Translations under genes and position numbers: made by a program
Shown here: positions 46,441-55,939 of the stretch, piece after piece
Position numbering within the stretch: position 1 is the first letter of the stretch
How the letters are laid out: each line of letters begins with the position of its first letter
Notes under the pieces: model-generated
Told to the model about the DNA's origin: nothing
The model's database searches: none
Seen by the model: only the letters and a program-made list of their open reading frames with translations
DNA from: Clostridia bacterium
GTDB taxonomy: Bacteria; Bacillota; Clostridia; Oscillospirales; CAG-272
Length of the DNA stretch: 64,000 nucleotides
Assembly: GCA_017411605.1 (NCBI GenBank)
Contig: JAFQPR010000062.1
Location: 21,713 to 85,712 of the forward strand
Reading direction: 5' to 3'

Positions 46441-49400
46441 TTAATTAGCAGAGAGGGTAGCCACTCCGGTGTCAGGAACAATATTTACGTATACGTATGC
46501 GCTACCATCACTGTTTCTGTGAACTTCAAGAATTTCCGAGCCCACGATTGCTGAGTCCCATGTAGCAGGAACGCTTACCTTCACGGTAAGAGCTTCGGTG
46601 AAAATCTCATTATCTTCTTTGTCTGTTAGGGTCACCTTAACCGTACCGTTTTCATACGCGGAAGAAACAGTTGCCGTGGACCATTCTGCGTAATACATAG
46701 ATGCTGAGGTATACGTTGCAACCCATATATTTTTATTTGAAGCATAAGCAAACAGTGCCTCTGCCTGATCCTCGGTTATCCGATGACCGTTGGGAGATGA
46801 GGATGCGGAAGACGGACGAATATCGTGTATGCAGAAGCCTGCCCAGCCATTCATTGCTATCGCGGCATCGATATAGGCTGTCCAATTAGATATATCGTCA
46901 TTTACTACACCATCGGGATTTGCATTATAATGCTCTACCATATAGCCGGGTGTGTTAAATCTTTCGTCCCTAGTGTCATATCTTGACGGAGTAACAACCT
47001 TAGTCGAAAGATCTAAATTCGGGTCATACGTTGAGCCAAATGTGGTTCTTACACTTATAAGATCCCCTGTTTCATAAGCGCTATTCCAAAGTGCTATAAA
47101 GAATACCTTATAGGTAGGATACGTTACACCGTCGATTACAACGTTACCCGTCTTTACACCTATTCCTGCATCAACAAGAGAAATAGCCGTTCCGTTCTTT
47201 GAAATGTAATCGGAGAACAGATCCTCAAGTATTTGCTTCGATGCGTACAGCTCCTTTGTGGAGTTGCCCTCCGGCATAAGAGTGGATGTATTTATATTTC
47301 CCTTATTATCAACGTAGGTATAATATCCGCCATTATCGTCAAGTCCCCAGAATATGTGAGTATGAGTGTGAGATACGATTTCGCTTGTTCCCGCAGAAAG
47401 AACATCGTTCCAAAAATCTACGTTGCCTTGGTTTACGTCGTACTGATACTCACCGTCCACAATTACGTATTCGGGGATTCCGTCACCGTCTGCATCGAGA
47501 GTTTTAAGAGTTGCAAGATCTTTTGTTTTAACGGCAAACGAAAGAGCGAGTTCGGAATATTTCTGAAGCATGGATTTGGCAAAGGTCGCCGTCTGCTTCT
47601 CGCCATCGTCTATAACGAAGGTAACCGTAGCATCGGTACCGTTCTTATTAACTATCTCAGCGGTGGTATTTCCTATAAAGGTGAAATTGATCTTATATTC
47701 GCTGACAGAGTTGCCGTCAGCACTCGTCACTTTAATGGTAGCAACATTTCCGTTTGAAGCAGTGGGTGCAGTGTATTCAACGCTTGCGCCAAACGATGAT
47801 GCGGTATATTCGATCTTTATTCCCGACGTAATCTGAAGAGTTACGGAATACTCAAGCTTTGAGGAGGAGAATCCCGAGACGTTACTGCCGTTAACCCGGA
47901 TGTCCAGAAGCTTAGAATCGTTTGAGTCGAATTCACGGTAGCTTCCATCCTTATTAGCAACGTAATCGGAGTAGGATTTTCCGTATATGGTTATTGCCTT
48001 TCTGATGTCGTTTATGTAAAGAGCGTAATGTCCTATATTGCTGACGTCAGCACTCTCAAACACGACGAGCATATCCTCCGCAGTGTTATAGAACGGTGAG
48101 TCATATACGTTCGCATTTGCGGGGATATCTGTCAGGGTTGCGGGGATATAGATGCTCCTAAGTGACGAGCATCCGGAGAATGCAGAGATGCCGATGGTTT
48201 TAACAGCACTTCCTATAACGACCTCCTCAATACCCGAGCATCCCCAGAAGGCGTATGCTGGGATTTTAGTACAAGCGCCGTTAAGAACTAACTTTTCAAG
48301 AGTATCGGGAAGGTTCGCCTCATTTGCGGAGTAATTCTTAGCTCCAAAGATATAACCGATGAAGCTATTCGATGAGGTGTGGCTTCCACCTATGAAGGGG
48401 ATGGTTATCGACTCAAGAAGAGTGTCTGCAAAGGCTCCGCTGCCTATTGTGATAAGCGTTTCGGGAAGTTCTGCATTTTTGATCTTCGTGCCCTTGAACG
48501 CTGATGCGCCAATAACCTCGAGCTCATTTCCGAACCTTACGTTCTCAAGAGCAGAAAAAGCAAATGCACTGTTGCCTATATTGGTTATTTCATCGGAAAT
48601 GTAAATATAGGTTATAATTTCGTTGCTTTTGAAGGCCTCCGTCGCTATAGACGTAACCTTAGTACCATTTATAAACTTAGGAATAACTATTGCACAATCG
48701 TTACCATTATATCCTGTGATCTGGAAAGTTCCGTTGGAACGCTGCGAGTACTCGAATTCCGAAGCAGGAGTTTCGTATGAGCCAAGCTCAACGACTACGA
48801 TTGCACTGATATCCTCGATATCGTTATATCGTCCATCAGTGGTAAACACCGCAGTTACCGTATACATACCGGGAAGCATAAATCGGTTACCTATATATTC
48901 AACGGTTATACCGGCAGGAAGCTCGCCCTCAACAAATATGGAATGCTCCTTTGCATCGAAGCTAAATGTAGCATTTTTAAACACGGGTACGTACGTTCCC
49001 TTGTTGATAGTCATAGTAGCTGTCAAAATCGGGAACTCTCCGTAATTTTCGTTTTCGGTCTCAAAGCTTACAGTAACGGCATAGCTACCAACGTCGGTCT
49101 TGCCATTTCCCTCGTATATTACCTTAACATCGGTGGGAACGGTTCCGGTAATGAAGATGGATTTTTCCTCTCCGTCATATTCAAACGACTGATCGTTAAA
49201 GCTTATTCCACTAACCGAGAAGGGTTCTATTGTAAGTTTTGCGCTCATATCCGGAATAGGCTCGTAATTTTCACTGTTTCCGGCGAAAGAAGCCACTACC
49301 GTGTAAGATCCCACGTCGCTTTTTCCGTTTCCGGCATAGCTTACGCTAACGCCCTCGGGAAGATTCCCGCTGATCTCTATACCGTACTCTTCGCGAGAGT

Positions 49401-49998
49401 AGGTAACGGTCTTATCGGTGAAGGAGACACCCGACATATCGTACGTTGCCTTTTTAACTGTAAGCGTTGCGCTCATATTGGGAATTTCCTCGTAGTTTTG
49501 AGCGTTGTACTCAAAGCTGGCGGTAACGTTATAAGTTCCTGCGTTTACTTTACCGTTTCCGTCGTAGCTTACTCTAACACCGACAGGAAGCTTACCGGTA
49601 AGTTCTATAGAGTGCTCTGCACCGTCATAGATTACCTCCTTGTCAGCAAGGGAAATGCCCGACATATTGTATGTTGCCTTTTTAATTGTGAGCGTTGCGT
49701 TCTTTGTCGCCAAAAGCTCCTCATCGTAATAGAATTTTGCCGTTACGGTGTATTCACCGGCGTTAATTTTTCCGTTACCCTCGTAAATCACTTGGACACC
49801 TTCGGGAACGTTGGTTGCGAAAACGTTTTTCTCGCACCCGTCGTAGGTTACCGTATTATCCTCGAAGACTACGCTTTCAAGATCAGCCGCGGTAACTCCC
49901 GTATCATTACCACCTAACAAGCCTCTGATAACGTCACATGACGTGAGCGTAAGGCAGAAGAAGGCTAAAGCGAAGATTATCGTAAATATTTTTTTCAT
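46441..49998 (-). CDS. Lipoprotein with MBG-like repeats, BspA-type LRRs and a polysaccharide deacetylase domain
   Basis: The 1185-residue product has a lipobox LTLTSC (Cys21). About five MBG-type beta repeats (40-430; each with YDGxExSI and GxYTVxAxF) are followed by BspA/LRR_5 repeats (about 440-640; IGNSAFAFS, IGASAFKGT, IPAYAFWGC), a cadherin-like beta-sandwich (about 700-780), a NodB-like catalytic domain (about 790-1087) and a beta C-terminus. The deacetylase shows ATVTFVIDDGEKQT (Asp pair) and VSHTHTH (His-x-x-x-His) and a late FCIHDIRP with a His. The LRR and beta repeats would hold it on a glycan or partner while the enzyme removes acetyl groups. It lies 11 bases after the SASA protein gene. 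Confidence 0.88.
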   Translation of the reverse strand: MKKIFTIIFALAFFCLTLTSCDVIRGLLGGNDTGVTAADLESVVFEDNTVTYDGCEKNVFATNVPEGVQVIYEGNGKINAGEYTVTAKFYYDEELLATKNATLTIKKATYNMSGISLADKEVIYDGAEHSIELTGKLPVGVRVSYDGNGKVNAGTYNVTASFEYNAQNYEEIPNMSATLTVKKATYDMSGVSFTDKTVTYSREEYGIEISGNLPEGVSVSYAGNGKSDVGSYTVVASFAGNSENYEPIPDMSAKLTIEPFSVSGISFNDQSFEYDGEEKSIFITGTVPTDVKVIYEGNGKTDVGSYAVTVSFETENENYGEFPILTATMTINKGTYVPVFKNATFSFDAKEHSIFVEGELPAGITVEYIGNRFMLPGMYTVTAVFTTDGRYNDIEDISAIVVVELGSYETPASEFEYSQRSNGTFQITGYNGNDCAIVIPKFINGTKVTSIATEAFKSNEIITYIYISDEITNIGNSAFAFSALENVRFGNELEVIGASAFKGTKIKNAELPETLITIGSGAFADTLLESITIPFIGGSHTSSNSFIGYIFGAKNYSANEANLPDTLEKLVLNGACTKIPAYAFWGCSGIEEVVIGSAVKTIGISAFSGCSSLRSIYIPATLTDIPANANVYDSPFYNTAEDMLVVFESADVSNIGHYALYINDIRKAITIYGKSYSDYVANKDGSYREFDSNDSKLLDIRVNGSNVSGFSSSKLEYSVTLQITSGIKIEYTASSFGASVEYTAPTASNGNVATIKVTSADGNSVSEYKINFTFIGNTTAEIVNKNGTDATVTFVIDDGEKQTATFAKSMLQKYSELALSFAVKTKDLATLKTLDADGDGIPEYVIVDGEYQYDVNQGNVDFWNDVLSAGTSEIVSHTHTHIFWGLDDNGGYYTYVDNKGNINTSTLMPEGNSTKELYASKQILEDLFSDYISKNGTAISLVDAGIGVKTGNVVIDGVTYPTYKVFFIALWNSAYETGDLISVRTTFGSTYDPNLDLSTKVVTPSRYDTRDERFNTPGYMVEHYNANPDGVVNDDISNWTAYIDAAIAMNGWAGFCIHDIRPSSASSSPNGHRITEDQAEALFAYASNKNIWVATYTSASMYYAEWSTATVSSAYENGTVKVTLTDKEDNEIFTEALTVKVSVPATWDSAIVGSEILEVHRNSDGSAYVYVNIVPDTGVATLSAN

Positions 49999-50009
49999 AT
50001 TGCCACCAC

Positions 50010-53000
50010 TTATTCTCCGTATCCTACAGCAAGCATAAACGTTGGCATAGGATGACCGGATTCATTCGTTAAGTTTCCTACATATCTGGTTTCTATCACA
50101 AGAGAAGGATCTCCCTCAAATACGTACTCGGTGCCGTCGGGACCTTTAATAACCGCCTTGCCATTGGCAACTGCATTATAAAGACTCGGGTTAGAAATCA
50201 CGGTACCATCTTTGAGAATAAGCTGCATACTTGAATATGCATATCTCACGTATGCGGGAGAATCAACACCGTCAGCTGTGAGCGTTACGGTATTTCCCGT
50301 TATTTCTCCGACTGCCGTCTCGAATTTCTTGTCCGCACCTGCGATCTCAAAGCCAAGGAGCACGTTGCCGTAAGAAAGCGAAAGCTCAGTATCAAAGGTT
50401 ATTATAAGCTTATTTCCGTTTGCGGTAACGCTTACGACACGGGGTGCTTCAACGACCTCGTCAGCATAAAGTTCGTAAACGTTCTTAAGAACCGAGTCTG
50501 CAACTCTATGTCCTATGGGAGATTTTATCGAGGGATGTATAGTTCCATGCGCAAGATCGCTCGCGTTAAGCACAGGGCCCTCTCTCGAAGTGCTGATAAC
50601 GAAGGTATCGTCAGCTTCCCCGAGATTATACTGAGTTACCGTGAAATCTCCCTGATTGGTGGCATAAGGTGCAAGCTGAACTGCAAAGAACTTAAGGTCT
50701 TCGTTAGAAAACGCCTTTTTATAGCTTTCTTTGAGAGCATCGAAGAAGATTCCGTATGTATCCTTATGGCTTAAACTGTTCTCCTCGCCCTGATACCAAA
50801 TGACACATTTTGCCGTATAGCCTTCAATGGGTGCTATCATCGCGTTATAGCAAACACCCGGAGTCTTTCTGTAAGGCTTTTCAAAGTAGGACGCGACCTC
50901 GTTCGCAGAGGTGGGATACCTTCCGTTTTCAAGATAGAAGGAAACGTAATCATTATATCTTTCTATTCCCTCCTGAACACCGGTATAAGAAGTATTACCA
51001 AAGGTTTCTTTGAAATAATTAAACTCTATCCATGAATATATTCCAGAGCCTACGTAGGATGCATCTATGATAGCAATAGCTACGTCGTCTCCAAGCTCAT
51101 CTGCCATTCTCGTGGCGAGAACGTATCCGATAGCAGAAACGTCTCCTGAGATGACACTCGATTTTTTGAGGAGCTCACTCGTTACGGTATACCAGCTTCC
51201 GATTCCCTCCTCGATCTCGTAGAACTCCCATTTTGTCGGTGTTCTAAAAACTTTTATGCTGCTGTAGTTATCAGCGTTTGCGATATATTCCGCAGCGTCT
51301 TCCATTTTGTAGAGCTCGTATGCGGCGTTGCTCTGTCCGCTTATCACAATGACCTCACCTATGGCAACATCGGTATATGTAAATACGGTGGGGATATCAA
51401 CGCCAAGCTGCTCAACGGTAAGAGTTAAGCCCCTTGCGGCGGCTCTTGCACCGAAGGTTGCCTTGAAGTTACCGGTAGAGTCAACGACTGCAATGACTGT
51501 TTCTCCGCCGAGCGTTACCTTGATCTCGGCGCCTATTTTACGGCAAGTACCGAAAACGTTTATGGGCATATCTCTTTGGAATACCATTCCGTCCGAATAG
51601 ATGGAAGTCATTTTTACAGTGGAAAGTCCAACATCGCTGCCAATAACGTACTTTCCGTTTCCGTAAGGAATGAAGGCATAACCTTCCTCGACAAAGAAGT
51701 TACCGGTAATAGCGCTCCCGTTTGCTAACGAGACGGAGGTCTTGCCCTCTCCGTAATTGAAGGTTACTCGTCCGGTGGTGCTTGAGAAGGTGCTATTCGT
51801 GGTTATAAGCTCACTGTCGGTAACCGTGAACGATGCTCCGCCAAGAAATACATCGGAAGTGACGGATATCTTGCTATTTGTAATTACGTTAGTTCCCGTA
51901 TTGCATTTCAATCCGCCATAGGCTTTTACGGTAGTATTATTCATACTGAAGGTTGCAGTGTTCCAGGTCTGAATACCGTAAACGTTAAGCTTTCCTGAGC
52001 TCTTATCGACAAGGGTACAATTTTCAAGCACGAGATTTGCACTCTGTTTCACTGCGATAAGATACTTATCCTCGATCGTTCCGCCCTGGGGGAAATCAGT
52101 GCCGGTATACGTAACGTTGACATTCTTCATCGTAGTAATTCCCGATGCAAGATGGAGAACCGGCTGTTCCGTCGACGAAAGATTGGTGCAAACGATATTG
52201 ATGTTCTCTATATTAGCTCTGGCATCAGCGCCTGCACTCAGCTGCATATAGAACATTGATGCGGCGTTACCTACAGCGCGCCAGGTTCCTATGTTACCTT
52301 GATCGTCAGTTCCTTCCATATTGAGCGTATAAGGCGTTCTGACCTGAACTACGTTTCCGGAGCTCGCAGTAACCGTGTGACCGTTAAGGTCAATGTTAAG
52401 GGTTGCGGTCGGGCTCATATTTCGAAGCTCCCACCAGCCCTTGCCGCCAATCGTAAAGCTCTTGTTCATAACAACATTATACGTAGTGTTCTCCGACAAA
52501 GCGGTTTCCTGATTATCAAGCTCCTGCATAAACTCATCAAAGCTGCAGTCCTTCGTTGTTGTTACGCCGTTCTTTACGATCGTAACGGTTACCTCTTCGA
52601 GCTTTCCTGATTTAAGAATGTATTTACCGTTACCTTGATAAGCGAAGTATGCTTCAACATCCGTGCTATAATTATCAGAAAATTCTATTCCGCTTCCAAC
52701 GGTAACGGAGTTATTTCCCGTTCCGTACTTGTACGTAATATCGCAATTAGCAGCGGAGATGCTCTCACCGTACGTTATAAGCTCCGAATCGGTAACGACA
52801 ACAACAGAGGTTCCTTTAAATACTTCTGCATTCGTCGTTGCTTTGCAATTTTCCATAGTTATCGAGGAGTTTGTAGATTTAAAGCCGTAGTAAGCCTTGA
52901 TCTCGGTGTTTTTCAGCTCGACATTTGGATTTGTTGGGTTTGAATAAGAGTAGATTGCTGTGAATTTGAGTTCTCCCGAACTCGTATCCTCCAAAATGCA

Positions 53001-53672
53001 ATTATCAAGGCCGAGTTTTCCCGAACCTAATTTGATAATGTTCTTCTCCACAATCGTTCCACCCTGGGGGAAACTTGTTCCGGTGTAAGTAACTCTGACA
53101 TTCTTCATAAAAACGTCGCCTATCATAAAATGAAGAATCGGTTGATCCGCTGTAGAAAGATTTGTAGAAACGATATTGAGATTCTCTACGTTTACTTCCG
53201 TCCGGACGTCCCTGACGAAGAACATAGATGCACCGTTTCCGGTAGCAATCCACGTTCCTGATTTACCGCTCTCATCGGCACCGTCTATGTTAAGCTTATA
53301 GCCGGTTCTTACCTGAATGACGTTTCCTGAATTCGCCGTTACGGTATGACCGTTAAGGTTCAGATTAAGCGTTATGGTAGGGCTCATATTTCTGAACTCC
53401 CAGTAACCCTTTCCGCCTACCTGAAAATCCTTGTTAACGTCGATCGTTATGACTGCGTTTTCATTTTCCGCAGTTGTTGCGCTGTCAAGCTCCGCCATAA
53501 ATTCATCGAAGCTTCCGTGTCTTGTGTCAGTCTCTCCGTTTTTCGTTACCGTCATCGTCACTTCCTCTGTGGAATACGTTGATGCATCCACGGCGTTGAC
53601 CGCAATGACGATACTAAAAACGAATACGATGAGCATAAGACAGATCAAAAATAATTTTCGTTTGATACTCAT
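50010..53672 (-). CDS. Secreted sialate O-acetylesterase-like protein with two beta-helix repeats
   Basis: The 1220-residue product has a signal peptide (about 1-28), two homologous repeats of about 310 residues (50-355 and 365-680) that open with SFDEFMxELD and contain NLNGHTVTAxSGNVxQVRT, and an SASA-type esterase (about 684-1064). Catalytic blocks are VIVISGQSNAAYEL, CVIWYQGEENS and GTIHPSIKSPIGH. A C-terminal beta domain (to 1220) has an unusual YVFEGDPSLVIETRYVG tail but no anchor. It is the first gene of the long operon, divergent from lysR. Confidence 0.9.
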   Translation of the reverse strand: MSIKRKLFLICLMLIVFVFSIVIAVNAVDASTYSTEEVTMTVTKNGETDTRHGSFDEFMAELDSATTAENENAVITIDVNKDFQVGGKGYWEFRNMSPTITLNLNLNGHTVTANSGNVIQVRTGYKLNIDGADESGKSGTWIATGNGASMFFVRDVRTEVNVENLNIVSTNLSTADQPILHFMIGDVFMKNVRVTYTGTSFPQGGTIVEKNIIKLGSGKLGLDNCILEDTSSGELKFTAIYSYSNPTNPNVELKNTEIKAYYGFKSTNSSITMENCKATTNAEVFKGTSVVVVTDSELITYGESISAANCDITYKYGTGNNSVTVGSGIEFSDNYSTDVEAYFAYQGNGKYILKSGKLEEVTVTIVKNGVTTTKDCSFDEFMQELDNQETALSENTTYNVVMNKSFTIGGKGWWELRNMSPTATLNIDLNGHTVTASSGNVVQVRTPYTLNMEGTDDQGNIGTWRAVGNAASMFYMQLSAGADARANIENINIVCTNLSSTEQPVLHLASGITTMKNVNVTYTGTDFPQGGTIEDKYLIAVKQSANLVLENCTLVDKSSGKLNVYGIQTWNTATFSMNNTTVKAYGGLKCNTGTNVITNSKISVTSDVFLGGASFTVTDSELITTNSTFSSTTGRVTFNYGEGKTSVSLANGSAITGNFFVEEGYAFIPYGNGKYVIGSDVGLSTVKMTSIYSDGMVFQRDMPINVFGTCRKIGAEIKVTLGGETVIAVVDSTGNFKATFGARAAARGLTLTVEQLGVDIPTVFTYTDVAIGEVIVISGQSNAAYELYKMEDAAEYIANADNYSSIKVFRTPTKWEFYEIEEGIGSWYTVTSELLKKSSVISGDVSAIGYVLATRMADELGDDVAIAIIDASYVGSGIYSWIEFNYFKETFGNTSYTGVQEGIERYNDYVSFYLENGRYPTSANEVASYFEKPYRKTPGVCYNAMIAPIEGYTAKCVIWYQGEENSLSHKDTYGIFFDALKESYKKAFSNEDLKFFAVQLAPYATNQGDFTVTQYNLGEADDTFVISTSREGPVLNASDLAHGTIHPSIKSPIGHRVADSVLKNVYELYADEVVEAPRVVSVTANGNKLIITFDTELSLSYGNVLLGFEIAGADKKFETAVGEITGNTVTLTADGVDSPAYVRYAYSSMQLILKDGTVISNPSLYNAVANGKAVIKGPDGTEYVFEGDPSLVIETRYVGNLTNESGHPMPTFMLAVGYGE

Positions 53673-53719
53673 TTCTTACCTCCGATTTTTATAATGATAA
53701 TTGTGCTTTTTTTAGACCC

Positions 53720-53745
53720 GGTATTAATTATAATAATAAAATACC
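53720..53745. promoter_or_regulatory. Inverted repeat in the lysR / operon intergenic region
   Basis: GGTATT and AATACC face each other across 14 bases near a TATAAT-like element for the minus-strand operon. The size and place suit a LysR-type operator; this is inference. Confidence 0.4.
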
Positions 53746-53806
53746 AGTATTATTGTAACACGCTTTTGCTATATTGTACACAATCAAATTATATATACAC
53801 TATACC

Positions 53807-53835
53807 TTGACAAGTATAGCAAATTTTGATATAAT
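53807..53835 (+). promoter_or_regulatory. Consensus sigma-A promoter for the LysR gene
   Basis: TTGACA, 17 bases and TATAAT, 74 bases upstream of the start. Confidence 0.88.
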
Positions 53836-53909
53836 CAAGAAAAGGCTTATCGTGCCTACACAATCTATGAAATTAAAAGGCCGCAAAATGCGGCAGAACG
53901 GAGATACTT

Positions 53910-54752
53910 ATGGAGCTTCTTCAGTTAATGTATTTTTGCGATGCGGCAAAGGAGCAAAATTTTTCAAAGACCGCAAGGAATTTTCAAGTCCCCGCTTCTA
54001 ACATATCGAATTCAATAAAACGACTTGAAACCGAGCTTGGATGCGAGCTTTTTGATCATTCTTCAAATAAGGTAATCTTAAATGAACGCGGAAAAAATTT
54101 TTATGATAAGATCGGATCAGCTCTAACACTAATTGATGACGCAAAAACCGAAATAAATGAAGAACTCGACGAATTCTCGGGAGATCTTTATATCAAGTGC
54201 AAGAGTAACCGTAAACTTGTTACTCACGTTGTAAAACAATATATCAATAAATATCCCAACGTGAATATCCATTTAACCTTTGGTGAAGCGGAAATGAAGA
54301 AAACCGATTTGATTATCTCATATGAAATGAATTGCGAGTATAAAAGTCGTACGCTGCTTCTTGAAGAGGACGTGCCTATTGCTTTTTGCAAAAAACATCC
54401 TCTCGCTGAAAAACCGAATTTATCTGTTTCCGATTTAAAAGGAGAAAAATTCATCACGGGTCTTAGCATTGAAACCAACAGCTTTTGCAGAGAGGCGGGA
54501 TTTATCCCTAACATTGTCCTCGAAATCAACGATCCCGCCTATGTCAGAGATTATATTGAGATGGGATTCGGAATAGGATTCATTCCATCTTATTCATGGA
54601 AAGGCCTATTTACCGATAATATAGTATTAAGATCTGTTGGAAAAACGAGAAAAACCTATGCATATATCCCCAAAAACAAGTATATCAAAAGAATTACGAA
54701 GGAATTTCTTAAAGCGCTTTTGAAAGAAGCACAGAAAATTACAAATTGTTAA
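53910..54752 (+). CDS. LysR-family transcriptional regulator
   Basis: The 280-residue protein starts after CGGAG. Residues 1-60 form the winged helix (LMYFCDAAKEQNFSKTAR, then ISNSIKRLETELGCELFDH), and the rest is a periplasmic-binding-like effector domain (about 90-280). It is divergent from the large minus-strand glycan operon starting at 53672 and is its likely regulator. It ends before a strong terminator at 54845. Confidence 0.93.
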   Translation: MELLQLMYFCDAAKEQNFSKTARNFQVPASNISNSIKRLETELGCELFDHSSNKVILNERGKNFYDKIGSALTLIDDAKTEINEELDEFSGDLYIKCKSNRKLVTHVVKQYINKYPNVNIHLTFGEAEMKKTDLIISYEMNCEYKSRTLLLEEDVPIAFCKKHPLAEKPNLSVSDLKGEKFITGLSIETNSFCREAGFIPNIVLEINDPAYVRDYIEMGFGIGFIPSYSWKGLFTDNIVLRSVGKTRKTYAYIPKNKYIKRITKEFLKALLKEAQKITNC

Positions 54753-54844
54753 TTTTGAATTAATCAATTTAAAACATCGCACTTTACTCTTTTAAATAAA
54801 TATAGCTCGTTTTGTAAGTTATAGTTTACATAAACCAAAAAAAT

Positions 54845-54885
54845 AAGCATCCGTTAAGTTTTCAAAATTTAACGGATGCTTTTTT
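54845..54885. terminator. Strong terminator after lysR
   Basis: A 13-bp stem AAGCATCCGTTAA/TTAACGGATGCTT with an 11-base loop, then TTTTTT. The A-run before the stem makes it work for the opposing peptide transcript too. Confidence 0.95.
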
Positions 54886-54954
54886 AATGTATTCAGATAA
54901 TTTTAAAAATAATTAGTCGTTACTGCCACGGTATTTTGAAAAACAGACGATTTT

Positions 54955-55086
54955 TTAACCGAGGTCAAAGTCCCAGATACCGTCGTTATCTTCTTTGGGT
55001 GTCGTTTCGGTACCCGGAGAGGTAGTTATGATATCTTCTCTTTCAAGCTCGATGACCTCAAACTCGGGAGTTATATATTTATTCAT
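54955..55086 (-). CDS. 43-residue acidic peptide, copy 2, translationally coupled to giant B
   Basis: It is placed exactly like copy 1: ATG two bases after the giant's stop, with AAAGGAGATG inside the giant's last codons. It differs from copy 1 at only three residues (Phe for Leu in ITPEFEVIELERED, and Glu-Arg for Gly-Met). The Thr/Ser/Pro middle and the DNDGIWDFDLG end are unchanged. The peptide could be exported, bound by the giant's C-terminal module, or processed; none of this is shown by the sequence. Confidence 0.85.
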   Translation of the reverse strand: MNKYITPEFEVIELEREDIITTSPGTETTPKEDNDGIWDFDLG

Positions 55087-55939
55087 TCTCACATCTCCTT
55101 TCCTACTACGAAATTCTTGTATACTTCTGCTGATTCGGAATACTTGATAAGTCTTGCAAGCAAAGCCTGAACTGAAGCCGAAGTATTTTCGTAATAGCAC
55201 ATAAGGTTAAACGAACCAGAAATATCCGTTCCCGAAACCGTGTATTCAACAGTGTTTCTTATAGCGTAGCCGTAAGTCGTCAGATATACCTTATTACCGA
55301 CTACTGTCTTCTCAAGCTTGACACCGCCCATAGTGAACTCGAAGTCCTCGGGAGCGTATCCGCTTCCAACTACGAAGACGAGTGAAATCTTTTCGCCGAG
55401 ATCAACGGATGCGCTTGAAATCTCTCCTCCAACGGTATTAATTGCCTCTTCATTCATCTCTGGTGCGTTATTTGCATCATAGTCCATGCCGATAATCTCG
55501 TCGACGAGTGCCTTTGCGTGCAAAAGCTCCTCATCGCTAACACGGCCCGTCGTGTTGAAGTAAACGTACGCCGCTCTTGCGTAAGAAAGCATATCGCAAA
55601 CGAGTGCTTTTTCTTCGTCGCTTTCATTACCAGAAAGAACTGCTTTTGCATATTTAGCTACGTTCAAAGTCCACTTTGCACTAACCGTGCTATCGCCCGA
55701 TATAAGCGATACTGAAAGCTCTATATCGTCAAGTGAGTCAGCGACCGCAAGCGACACGGGTATGCGGTAATACTTACCGTCTGCTAGCTCGGTTATCATA
55801 CCTTCGACGAGAGTAACGTTCTCTCCGTTAACCGATACTGACGATAAGTAATCGTTGATAGGTACGTAAATATTATATACAAGATTTGAATAGAGACTTA
55901 CGCTAGACTTGATCTTATAACCGACCATAACCTCGGGAT
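54957..55939 (-). repeat. Segmental duplication copy 2 (C-terminal module plus peptide gene)
   Basis: Same-strand match to 36262-37244 with constant offset 18695, so no indels. Similarity drops sharply upstream of 55939, where the two giants have different repeats. Confidence 0.9.
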
